Below are positions 31,176-38,513 of a stretch of DNA of 40,732 nucleotides, piece after piece. Below the pieces are notes generated by a model. That model was not told the origin of the DNA. It searched no databases and saw only the letters and a program-made list of their open reading frames with translations. The position numbers were made by a program, and so were the translations under genes. The DNA comes from a virus. The first letter of the stretch is position 1. Each line of letters opens with the position of its first letter. The stretch is taken from positions 1 through 40,732 of the IMG/VR virus record IMGVR_UViG_3300017963_000436. One strand, 5' to 3'.

Positions 31176-31195
31176 ATTGTTCCACGTGGAACAAT
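31176..31195. other. parS-like 20-bp perfect palindrome
   Basis: ATTGTTCCACGTGGAACAAT is a perfect palindrome. Its inner 16 bases, TGTTCCACGTGGAACA (31178-31193), are the same as the ParB-binding parS site used in many bacterial chromosomes. It lies in the 34-base gap between the tail tube and G-like genes. The lack of a loop makes it a poor terminator. Confidence 0.8.
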
Positions 31196-31196
31196 T

Positions 31197-32183
31197 TTAC
31201 GCGACAGCTATTTCAGTGATGTCACAAAACTCCGAATCCGGGTGGTTTTCCAGATCGGAGAGCACCTCCACATTCAACGAAACCGGCGTGATAGCGTCTG
31301 AAATCAAACCGATCGCACTGGTAGCGGTCAAGTTGCACTTCCAGGCCTCCACCCGGTACCGAGGCCCAATGTCGGACGTCCCAATAAACAAGATTTTTCC
31401 CTGGGTCTTTGATCCGGAAAGGACGGCAATCGTATTTTCCACGGTAGTCGGGTAGTCGGCGGAGATATCCACGTCCCCGGTAATACTGCCCGCAGACAGC
31501 GCCCGAAACAGGCCGCCTATGGTGTCGACGTTGTAGTCGGTTCCCAGCACGTACCGTGCGGTCGGCGCTGCGGCGTCATCCACGACGACAACATCCGAAA
31601 CGACCGACGCCCGGGTACTGGTCGCTGTGGCGGTCGATGTTCCGCCGGTCAGCACCTCCCCGGCTTCGAAAGTGCCGGACACGTTGACGAGCTCCATATA
31701 TTTTGTGGCGGCATCCATCCAAGCGATAACGCCGGTGGCGGAAGAAGAGCCGCCGGTGACGGTCTCCCCTATCTCGAAAGGGCCGCCCGTGATGGCCCCG
31801 TGCAGAGCTTTGACGGTTGTGAGGTTGTTTTTCCCCAAATCGACGAACCGATCATCGACCGGTGTCACCGTCTCGCCGTCCAGAAATCCGGCGGTTTGCG
31901 CTCCGGCCACGATATCCGTGCTGTTGAAAGCAATCTTCATGTTTTCGACGGAATACTCCTCGAAGTCCAGGGCGATGGCCAGAGATTTTTCCGTATTGAT
32001 CACTCGGTCTTTTGTTTTGAAGCCCGCCAGACTCGAGTAGTGATCCTCTGTCTCGATTGTCGGCGTCGCTTCGAATTTGGGGACATTCCCCAGATGCAAA
32101 AGACCGGACTCCCCGTCCTCCTGAAAGTACACCCCGCCCTTTCCGTAACTCAGATTTAAGTCGATGTTCGGTGCAAGTGCCAT
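31197..32183 (-). CDS. Major tail (tube) protein
   Basis: A 328-residue beta-rich protein. The tube core is split by a middle insertion holding two copies of a GETVTGGSSSATGVIAW-type repeat (positions about 135-200), a domain I associate with phage surface and tail proteins. The C-terminal part (GPRYRVEAWKCNLTATSAIGLI, SLNVEVLSDLENHPDSEF) fits the tail-tube family of lambda-like siphoviruses. Its position before the chaperones and tape measure is canonical. Confidence 0.8.
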   Translation of the reverse strand: MALAPNIDLNLSYGKGGVYFQEDGESGLLHLGNVPKFEATPTIETEDHYSSLAGFKTKDRVINTEKSLAIALDFEEYSVENMKIAFNSTDIVAGAQTAGFLDGETVTPVDDRFVDLGKNNLTTVKALHGAITGGPFEIGETVTGGSSSATGVIAWMDAATKYMELVNVSGTFEAGEVLTGGTSTATATSTRASVVSDVVVVDDAAAPTARYVLGTDYNVDTIGGLFRALSAGSITGDVDISADYPTTVENTIAVLSGSKTQGKILFIGTSDIGPRYRVEAWKCNLTATSAIGLISDAITPVSLNVEVLSDLENHPDSEFCDITEIAVA

Positions 32184-32197
32184 TTCGTGTTTCTCCT

Positions 32198-32707
32198 TTA
32201 TAAGTTGTTATTTTTATCATCTATCAATCCGAGTGTCATCTCGGTGTAAGCTATGTGGCGCGGAAAAAAGGTTTCTGTCCCGTTTCCTGCCGAAAAGTCC
32301 ACGCCGGGAAAAAGCTTCCGAGTGGTCCCCGCTATCTGTGCTTCCCGGATCGCCTCCTGTACTACTCCCAAGAACTCGATGGACTCCGTCAAACCTGGCA
32401 GCGTCTCGGCGTTTGTCGTGTTGGCTTCGTTCCGGACCAACTCGTTCCCGTCGGCATCTAAGATCTTGTCGTTTTTAACGCCGACCGCGAAAGCTATAAA
32501 AACAGAACCGGAGAGCGGTCTCTCTCCGGCGATCCATTTGATTTCCGTTAATGTGATGACCGGATAGTTCAGCGATTCGATCGGGTAGTGATTGTTTACA
32601 CCCTCATAGACCGTCTGCGCTTTTTCGTATTTTTCTTGACACCATGCGGTGATCGAATAGTCATTTATCAAAACGTCTTTTAATTTGTTGATAGTTTCAA
32701 TTATCAT
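32198..32707 (-). CDS. Tail completion/terminator-like protein
   Basis: A 169-residue protein (MIIETINKLKDVLINDYSIT, LNYPVITLTEIKW, GSVFIAFAVGVK) located between the gp10-like gene and the tube gene, where gpU/Z-type tail terminators lie. The mixed alpha/beta pattern with an N-terminal helix fits that fold. No signature is strong enough to be certain. Confidence 0.6.
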   Translation of the reverse strand: MIIETINKLKDVLINDYSITAWCQEKYEKAQTVYEGVNNHYPIESLNYPVITLTEIKWIAGERPLSGSVFIAFAVGVKNDKILDADGNELVRNEANTTNAETLPGLTESIEFLGVVQEAIREAQIAGTTRKLFPGVDFSAGNGTETFFPRHIAYTEMTLGLIDDKNNNL

Positions 32708-33330
32708 TTTGTTGCTCTTTTCAAATTTCTTTCAAACGATGCCCAGAACTTTTCCGCAAAAAATTTCGGCATCTCCGGCATAATCTTTTTCTCGACCGGC
32801 GACACGAGCTGCCGCTCTGGAATCGTGATGTATTTCGTCGATGCCTTCAGCGGGAAGTAGTCCACGCCTACTTTCGATCGCTTTTTCCGTGTTGCCCCGA
32901 ATTTCCGCCGCATTGATTTCGTGACCTGGACTTTCCGCTCTTTCGCTGCCGCCCCAACTGCCGGGGCGATCTGCGGATCAAGTATTCCCGGCGTGCCTTT
33001 TCGGCCTTTTCCGAAATCCGCCGACATGATAAGGCCATCTTTTCCGATCCGGTACCGGGCCCACTTTGCGAGCCAGAAAAGCGGGATTTTTGGGTCTCGC
33101 CTTTTCGTCCACTTGCCTTTTTTCGTTTTTTGGAGCCGGGAAGCGAAAGGCGATAAAGGCGCCTCGTCTTCTGTGCCGCCGTATTCAATATGATTTCTGA
33201 GGGCTTCGTAAAATCGGAAGCCCGCGGAAGATAAAGCAGACTTCCGCGCTTGGGCGAAGACTTTCGGCATCTCCCTGGCTAAGCGCTCCCACTCTTTGCC
33301 GCCTATGACTCGCAGATCAACTTCGGCCAT
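32704..33330 (-). CDS. HK97 gp10-like minor tail/neck protein
   Basis: A 208-residue basic protein. Its N-terminus (DLRVIGGKEWERLAREMPKVFAQARKSAL) is the amphipathic start typical of the gp10/gpG-like or virion-morphogenesis proteins of head-tail junctions. The rest is Lys/Arg-rich (KTKKGKWTKRRDPKIPL). It overlaps both neighbours slightly. Probably a neck or tail-completion protein. Confidence 0.65.
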   Translation of the reverse strand: MAEVDLRVIGGKEWERLAREMPKVFAQARKSALSSAGFRFYEALRNHIEYGGTEDEAPLSPFASRLQKTKKGKWTKRRDPKIPLFWLAKWARYRIGKDGLIMSADFGKGRKGTPGILDPQIAPAVGAAAKERKVQVTKSMRRKFGATRKKRSKVGVDYFPLKASTKYITIPERQLVSPVEKKIMPEMPKFFAEKFWASFERNLKRATK

Positions 33331-33598
33331 AGTTCCTCCTCTGGTACGCCGGCATGGGCATCAGCTCGAGCGTATGCGTCTCGCCATTCGTCGGTTGGTC
33401 GGCGTGCCCACGTACGTAAGCCGTGGACCCGTTGACTGTGACTTGATCTTGAGGCGAGGGCGTAGGGACGTCGGACGCTTTTATTGTAATCATGTTGATA
33501 CCCCCTCCCAGCGACACAAACGCCCGGATAGTGCTGCCGTTGTAGCTTACATCCTGCGCCAGTTCATCTTCGAACATGTCCAGATCGATTTGTGTCAT
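33317..33598 (-). CDS. Head-tail joining protein (93 aa)
   Basis: The ATG at 33598 begins MTQIDLDMFEDELAQDVSYNG and overlaps the lipoprotein stop as ATGA. The small beta-rich protein ends in THTLELMPMPAYQRRNYGRS. Its size and place, two genes before the tail tube gene, match lambda gpFII-like head-tail joining proteins. It overlaps the gp10-like gene by 14 bases. Confidence 0.6.
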   Translation of the reverse strand: MTQIDLDMFEDELAQDVSYNGSTIRAFVSLGGGINMITIKASDVPTPSPQDQVTVNGSTAYVRGHADQPTNGETHTLELMPMPAYQRRNYGRS

Positions 33599-34104
33599 GG
33601 CTTCAGAATCGCCTTTGTGTACCATTTCAGAACGACCAAACGTCTGGAGTCCTCCCGATTTATCTCTCGTTTTGTGTGTCTGCTCAATAATCCGGTCCCG
33701 ATCTTGATCGCTGTAGCTATCGACGTGCTGATCGGCGTTCCAGCCGCCATGTCGATGACGGGCGCTGCAACCTGAAGGATCTCCACGAGGACGGCGAGCG
33801 TATTTTTCCAGTCGTAGCCCGGGTCATAGATGTCGTTGACATTTATCACAGTCTCTGACAATTTTTCCGAAAAAAAGCTGTCGACTTCCTGCAGGTACGC
33901 CCAAGTCGCTCCGCCTATCTCCCCGGCCTCGTAGCGCTTTTTCAGTGTCTCCCTGGCCTGATCGTAATAGGCCGCCATCTCGTTGAGTTTTGTATGGATC
34001 TCTGAAAAAGCGTATGGCGATTCCGGAAAAGTCGGTTTTTCCGGGGATGCCAGGCACCCAAAAAGCGATAGAGCGACGATAAAAATGATCAGGGATTTAC
34101 GCAT
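33595..34104 (-). CDS. Lipoprotein (169 aa) in the head-tail region
   Basis: Starts MRKSLIIFIVALSLFGC with a lipobox Cys at residue 17, then a helical, acidic domain (AAYYDQARETLKKRYEAGEIGG), a hydrophobic stretch (AAPVIDMAAGTPISTSIATAIKIGTGL) and a basic end. It is presumably anchored in the host inner or outer membrane. An envelope lipoprotein inside a head/tail operon suggests superinfection exclusion or a lysis helper. It overlaps the second lipoprotein gene by eight bases. Confidence 0.8.
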   Translation of the reverse strand: MRKSLIIFIVALSLFGCLASPEKPTFPESPYAFSEIHTKLNEMAAYYDQARETLKKRYEAGEIGGATWAYLQEVDSFFSEKLSETVINVNDIYDPGYDWKNTLAVLVEILQVAAPVIDMAAGTPISTSIATAIKIGTGLLSRHTKREINREDSRRLVVLKWYTKAILKP

Positions 34105-34501
34105 TTATACACCCTCCCTGACATTTGTAGACGATTTCAGACATTGTTTTGATGAACCAATACTCCACGTCTTCGGGCTCCTCGCCTAAATTCAACGCCC
34201 GCATAGCCGCGCCATATATCCAAAGGATGTCAGAGTAGTCCTTACACTCTTTATTCGCTGCGGTTGCACTCTCGTACATCCACTCCGCCAGGGCAAGCGG
34301 CCGCATGTCCGGAAGTCGGTGAATAACTGATGGATTGTACTTGATTTCCGCAAGTACCGGGTTGCTGCACCCCTCCACGCTGGTTTCGCTGGTTTCGATG
34401 TCTCCGATCCCCCGATCATTGTAGTTATTATCGACATCGTCCCCGCATCCAATGGCGAAAACCACCGCCAGAGCCAAGAATACCGCCATGAATTTCCGCA
34501 T
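34097..34501 (-). CDS. Lipoprotein (134 aa)
   Basis: Starts MRKFMAVFLALAVVFAIGC, with lipobox Cys19 followed by an acidic linker (GDDVDNNYNDRG). The mature part has four further cysteines (VEGCSN, NKECKD, YKCQGGC), likely disulfide-bonded in the periplasm. AGAGGGAGAG precedes the ATG. Together with the neighbouring lipoprotein and membrane genes it forms a membrane cluster within the late operon. Confidence 0.8.
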   Translation of the reverse strand: MRKFMAVFLALAVVFAIGCGDDVDNNYNDRGIGDIETSETSVEGCSNPVLAEIKYNPSVIHRLPDMRPLALAEWMYESATAANKECKDYSDILWIYGAAMRALNLGEEPEDVEYWFIKTMSEIVYKCQGGCINA

Positions 34502-34516
34502 AGTCTCTCCCTCTTT

Positions 34517-34594
34517 TTACATGCAATAGTAAGACAAAAATAACAACGATAGACCTACAACCAAATCGAAAGTCTTATTCCTGGGAATCATCAT
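34517..34594 (-). CDS. Tiny membrane peptide (25 aa)
   Basis: A 25-codon ORF with an excellent ribosome binding site (AGGAGGAAGGATA before ATG). The product is MMIPRNKTFDLVVGLSLLFL plus SYYCM, a single membrane-spanning helix with a short basic N-terminus. It starts inside the upstream gene's end and precedes the lipoprotein gene. Such peptides can be holin-like or regulators of membrane proteins. Confidence 0.55.
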   Translation of the reverse strand: MMIPRNKTFDLVVGLSLLFLSYYCM

Positions 34595-35111
34595 TATCCT
34601 TCCTCCTGTCCTCCCAGGCTTCAATCAATTGGCTTTTTTTCGTTCGGTCCAGAGCGAAATTCATCAAATCCACCATGTGCCCTTTCGCCTTTGAGTGCCT
34701 GGGGAAAATGATTTGAATAGATAAATTGTCGTTGACTGCCAGCGTGTCAACGAACTGCCGCAATCCTTTGAAGGCCGCCTCGGTGATTCGCTCGACCTTT
34801 ACCAAATTGAATACAACGGGCTCTGGTTTAGTCTTCAATTGATCCATCTGAAACATTAGCCGGGCGAAAAACGATTTGCAATCTGTCACCGGCAACACTT
34901 CATCCGCTATAAAAATATGTTTCCGGGTGAAGTATTTCAAATCGTAGTCACTTTTGACTTTGATGCTCGAAATCTTTTTACCCCGGAACATAACAGCGAA
35001 AATGTCAGGTGCATAATCACGTAGCTCCGGAAAAAGCCTGACAGCCAGGAAGAGCACTATCAGGCCTTGATCCCAGTGCTGTGAAAGATATTTGGCGACT
35101 GTTTCCGGCAT
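34575..35111 (-). CDS. Membrane-anchored protein, weakly STAS-like
   Basis: A 178-residue protein with a possible N-terminal membrane helix (QGLIVLFLAVRLFPEL, residues 15-30). The cytoplasmic part (PVVFNLVKVERITEAAFKGLRQF, then LSIQIIFPRHSKAKG) has the strand-helix pattern of STAS/anti-sigma-antagonist folds, though identity is weak. The ATG follows the decoration gene by six bases. Possibly an envelope or host-interaction protein. Confidence 0.5.
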   Translation of the reverse strand: MPETVAKYLSQHWDQGLIVLFLAVRLFPELRDYAPDIFAVMFRGKKISSIKVKSDYDLKYFTRKHIFIADEVLPVTDCKSFFARLMFQMDQLKTKPEPVVFNLVKVERITEAAFKGLRQFVDTLAVNDNLSIQIIFPRHSKAKGHMVDLMNFALDRTKKSQLIEAWEDRRKDNDDSQE

Positions 35112-35117
35112 AAACGC

Positions 35118-36185
35118 TTACCCCAAATTGACGTGGTATTCCTGCCAGGTGATAGCGCCCGGCGTTGTCGTCGCGTGAATGTGCTGCCAGAATGGGATAA
35201 TTACGTCGCCGTCGTCAAATGTAAAATCGACAGCTGGCGCCACTGTGGGCGCTACTCCGTCTATCGAGTAACTCACCACCCCGGCGGCCGATACCCGTAC
35301 CTCCAGGGTATGCACTTCTCCGTCTGTCCACGCATCCGATGTATCGGTAATCACTTCCGACCCTGACCCGTTGAGGTCGGTCATCGTTGTGATCGCTCCA
35401 GAAATGGGCCCGATCACGGCGAAATCCGTATAGGCTGTTACATCATCATTCCGGGCCGCGAGCTTTCGCCAACCGAGATAACAGCCATCGAGTCCGGAAA
35501 CATCAGCAACCTTGAATTTGATTCTCAAAGCTGCCGCGACTTCCCCAACAGTGACAGCGGATTTACAAAGTGCCGTGATCCCCTGATCGATGTTCGCCCC
35601 CTCGTCGTCTGTCAGATCCAGAGAGATGACAAGTCCATCAGCCGAAAGAACCGGGCCCAAAAGCGTCTGCGTCCCGTTGTTCTGGATTTCGAAGGTTTCA
35701 TCGTTTACCCGGAAAACATTGACAGCGTTATCGGTCCCGACCGACGCCCCGCCGCCGACTCCGGTGGTAATGGGGTTTTCGGTGAAAATGACGTGTGTTT
35801 CCACGCCGTATCCGGTAACCTCGCCGCCATGTGCGGCCATCAACTTGATGTCCACTGTCTCGTCTGTCGCCAGGGCAGCTTCCCACGCAATACCTGCAAA
35901 TTGATTCCCGACAGATACGAGCGTCAGGCATCCGGTATCACCTCCGACGGATGTCCCACCCAGGTTCCAGAAAAGTGCGGCGCCCTTCGGGGGCGCGCTA
36001 CTATCCTTCCGGACCTTGTGGACTTTTACCACTTCCAGCGCTCCCTCTTCTCCCGGGAGGATTTCATCAGCCGCTACCCCCAGTACCGCCTCCACCATTA
36101 TGGGCGTCCCTGCGGGAATGGTGGCTGTCGCTGATGGATTTGTATACCGGATACTTTCTCCATCTTCAACCAAAGTCATCGTCAT
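35118..36185 (-). CDS. DUF2190-type head decoration protein with lectin-like extension
   Basis: A 355-residue protein. Residues 1-110 match the DUF2190 capsid-decoration/head-fibre base (AGTPIMVEAVLGVAADEILPG...KGAALFWN). Residues about 150-355 form a beta-rich concanavalin-like domain (DGLVISLDLTDDEG, GEVHTLEVRVSAAGVVSYSIDG), a likely capsid surface module. It is next to the protease-capsid gene. Its leader holds four Shine-Dalgarno-like repeats. Confidence 0.75.
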   Translation of the reverse strand: MTMTLVEDGESIRYTNPSATATIPAGTPIMVEAVLGVAADEILPGEEGALEVVKVHKVRKDSSAPPKGAALFWNLGGTSVGGDTGCLTLVSVGNQFAGIAWEAALATDETVDIKLMAAHGGEVTGYGVETHVIFTENPITTGVGGGASVGTDNAVNVFRVNDETFEIQNNGTQTLLGPVLSADGLVISLDLTDDEGANIDQGITALCKSAVTVGEVAAALRIKFKVADVSGLDGCYLGWRKLAARNDDVTAYTDFAVIGPISGAITTMTDLNGSGSEVITDTSDAWTDGEVHTLEVRVSAAGVVSYSIDGVAPTVAPAVDFTFDDGDVIIPFWQHIHATTTPGAITWQEYHVNLG

Positions 36186-36195
36186 GATATAATCT

Positions 36196-36253
36196 CCTTT
36201 TTCAGTGTTTCCTTTTTCAGTGTTTCCTTTTTCAGTGTTTCCTTTTTCAGTGT
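36196..36253. repeat. Four tandem 15-bp repeats in the decoration gene leader
   Basis: Unit CCTTTTTCAGTGTTT on the plus strand: three full copies and one of 13/15 bases. On the minus strand each unit contains AAAAAGGA, so the mRNA leader carries four Shine-Dalgarno-like sites in a row; the last becomes GGAGATTATATC-ATG. Confidence 0.9.
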
Positions 36254-36275
36254 CCGGTTTTACCGATCAGACTCG

Positions 36276-38513
36276 TTACGCTCCGGCGTTATACACCAGC
36301 GGCCTGTGGTCCATAGTTGTTTTGCCAACACAGATCCGGCATTTGACGGTAACACCGTCGACGTTTTGGTTCTCGGTCCGTATAACAGTCGGATTCTCTT
36401 CTCCGTTCAACCATCCGATGGTGACTCCTCCTGTGTACATGGGATCCGCCCCCATGTACCAGGCCGTCGATGTTTTGTCGACTCCGTCGAGTATCGGGTC
36501 GATGATCGGCGTCGCCAAATCTCTGACCGGGTTTTTCAGGTCCGAATTTGTGTTTTTCGCTCCAGCGGAATCCGTTACCGCCGTTTCATTCGTCAGATTC
36601 TCCATCAGGATTTCCTGATTATTGTAGCCCGCAAGCACGAAAGAGGGCGAAAGCCCCATCACGTTGACCTCGGCCTTTTTTCCGTCGACCGTTTGGTCGG
36701 CAGGCTGCCAGGCGAGAAGGCGTGCGCCCTCCAAAAGTGCCGCCCGGTCAGGTGGACCGGGTGTCCCGATATTTTTGTGCGTAGAATGGAAAGTCACCAC
36801 ACCATCCGGCGTTTTGGCGTTGCCGGTCAACTGGCCGTACGCCAAGCCGTTGACCAAACGGTCGGAGGCAAACCCGAATTTTCTGGGAATGGTGGTCAAT
36901 ATCGAATATTCATCATTGACGATCATCTCCCAAGAAAAAGTAATCCGTTTCCCGTATTTGTAAATTCTCCACCCGCCGGAGCGTTCGGACAGTCTGAATT
37001 CCTTGTACTCTCCGCCGGGCGGAATCTTATCGAGAGACGGAATGCCCTCGATCTCCCCCCAGTTTTTGACGCGGAAGTCGGTGAACTGCTCGGTCTGTGT
37101 CCACGCTCTAAATGTACCAGGCGCTCCGTAGTAGGCCTCCTTCAAGACCTGGTCGACGGTGTTTTGGAAGGCAATAGGGAGGTCAGACGGTTGCAGGCCT
37201 GCACTGTTCGAGATCGGCATCCCTTGAACGTACATTCCGAGCGCTGCCCGAGCGATGTTCTCGTCGGTCATCCTGTGCGTATCGATACCGTTTTCCCGGC
37301 ATACCATGTCAGCGATCCGCATCAAAGACATGCCGCGAAAGTCGGCCGCCCCGGGCGCCGGGTTGTCGATTCGGACTTTCACCCGCATTTTGAGGCCGTC
37401 GGTCAAAGCCATCTGCATCTTGTCCCGGCTATCCCGTACAACAGTGGCCGGTCCAGTGCTGGCCGGTTGAGCGTTTGCCAGGTGATTTATGATCTCATCC
37501 CGGACAGTCTCCGGGGAAGCTTTTTCGGCGATCATACGAGCGGCCCACCCTTTCGGCATATTGTGGAGCTCGGATAGATTGCTTATCTCGGCATGTCGGC
37601 CGGTCAAGTCCTCCACCGGCATCGGCGCCGGCGGAGTCGCTGGCGGTGGCGGCGGTGCGACCGGCGTTTGCGCCCGCATAACCGGTGCGGGTGGTTCTGT
37701 TCTGTTTTCAGGGGAAACTGATTCGGCGCAACAACTCAAAGCCAGGTCGGCCGATTCATGCTTTTTCCCGCATTTCGTGCAAGTGTGCATGATACTCTCC
37801 TTTTTTGTCTGGTTTTTACCGGCCATTCCCGGCGTGCATAAAATAGGCCCTTTTATAGGCTGCGTGCCTCCTCTAATGCTTTCAGGCACTGCGTTGTAAA
37901 CAGCCTCTAGGGCAAATTTATTTTCGATTTCCAATCCGTTAAAAATCCCATCTACGAAACCCATCTCGAGGGCTTCGTTGGCGTTGAGCCACGTCTCGGC
38001 GCTCATCAGCTCGGATAATTCGTCCGCCGGTTTACCGGTTTTATCCCTGTAAACGCTCACGGCTATCTCTTTGAATTTATCCATCACGTCCGCGGCGTGC
38101 CTCAAGGCCTCAGCGTCCCCGCCTACAACTGTGTAGGGATCGTGAATCATGAAAGTACCTGTCTCGGCAATTTCCACCCGGTCACCGGCAAGGGCGATCA
38201 ACGAAGCAATGGAGGCCGCTACAGAGTCAATGAAGACGTTTACTTTTGCCGGATGCGAACGTAGAATATTGTAAATTGCGATCCCGTCATACATAGACCC
38301 GCCAGGCGAGTTGATGTGGACGTCTATCTCCAGGGCTGTGATATCCCGGATCTCGGCGGAAAAGCTTTCGGCGGAGATCCCCCAAAAAGGGTCAATCTCG
38401 TCATAGATATACACCTCCGGATTTCCGGAAGCGCTATTCTTTATCTGATACCACGGCTCAGACGGCCTGGAGTTTCGGCTCTTTGTCGTCTGTCGGCTCG
38501 AATTTTTTATCAT
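36276..38513 (-). CDS. Fused ClpP-like prohead protease and major capsid protein
   Basis: A 745-residue protein. Residues 1-215 are an S14 (ClpP-type) prohead protease: catalytic Ser101 in DSVAASIASL, His124 in FMIHDPYT. Residues 235-340 include a CTKCGKK...LSCC zinc-like motif and a Pro-rich linker. From about 360 on is a Mu gpT-like major head subunit (VNDEYSILTTIPRKFGFASD, GGVTIGWLNGEENPTVIRT). Protease and capsid are separate genes in most phages; this fusion is known in some. GAGGGG precedes the ATG, which overlaps the portal end by 56 bases. Confidence 0.88.
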   Translation of the reverse strand: MIKNSSRQTTKSRNSRPSEPWYQIKNSASGNPEVYIYDEIDPFWGISAESFSAEIRDITALEIDVHINSPGGSMYDGIAIYNILRSHPAKVNVFIDSVAASIASLIALAGDRVEIAETGTFMIHDPYTVVGGDAEALRHAADVMDKFKEIAVSVYRDKTGKPADELSELMSAETWLNANEALEMGFVDGIFNGLEIENKFALEAVYNAVPESIRGGTQPIKGPILCTPGMAGKNQTKKESIMHTCTKCGKKHESADLALSCCAESVSPENRTEPPAPVMRAQTPVAPPPPPATPPAPMPVEDLTGRHAEISNLSELHNMPKGWAARMIAEKASPETVRDEIINHLANAQPASTGPATVVRDSRDKMQMALTDGLKMRVKVRIDNPAPGAADFRGMSLMRIADMVCRENGIDTHRMTDENIARAALGMYVQGMPISNSAGLQPSDLPIAFQNTVDQVLKEAYYGAPGTFRAWTQTEQFTDFRVKNWGEIEGIPSLDKIPPGGEYKEFRLSERSGGWRIYKYGKRITFSWEMIVNDEYSILTTIPRKFGFASDRLVNGLAYGQLTGNAKTPDGVVTFHSTHKNIGTPGPPDRAALLEGARLLAWQPADQTVDGKKAEVNVMGLSPSFVLAGYNNQEILMENLTNETAVTDSAGAKNTNSDLKNPVRDLATPIIDPILDGVDKTSTAWYMGADPMYTGGVTIGWLNGEENPTVIRTENQNVDGVTVKCRICVGKTTMDHRPLVYNAGA

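Noticed and set aside
31176-31195. Reading the palindrome as a rho-independent terminator
   Set aside because: A loopless palindrome with at most a four-base loop and only a short T stretch on one strand; on the minus strand no T-run follows.
36196-36253. CRISPR-like array
   Set aside because: The repeats are contiguous with no spacers and only 15 bp long.
36306-37577. 423-codon plus-strand ORF opposite the capsid gene
   Set aside because: It mirrors the codons of a strongly conserved protein, has no ribosome binding site and no recognisable protein features.
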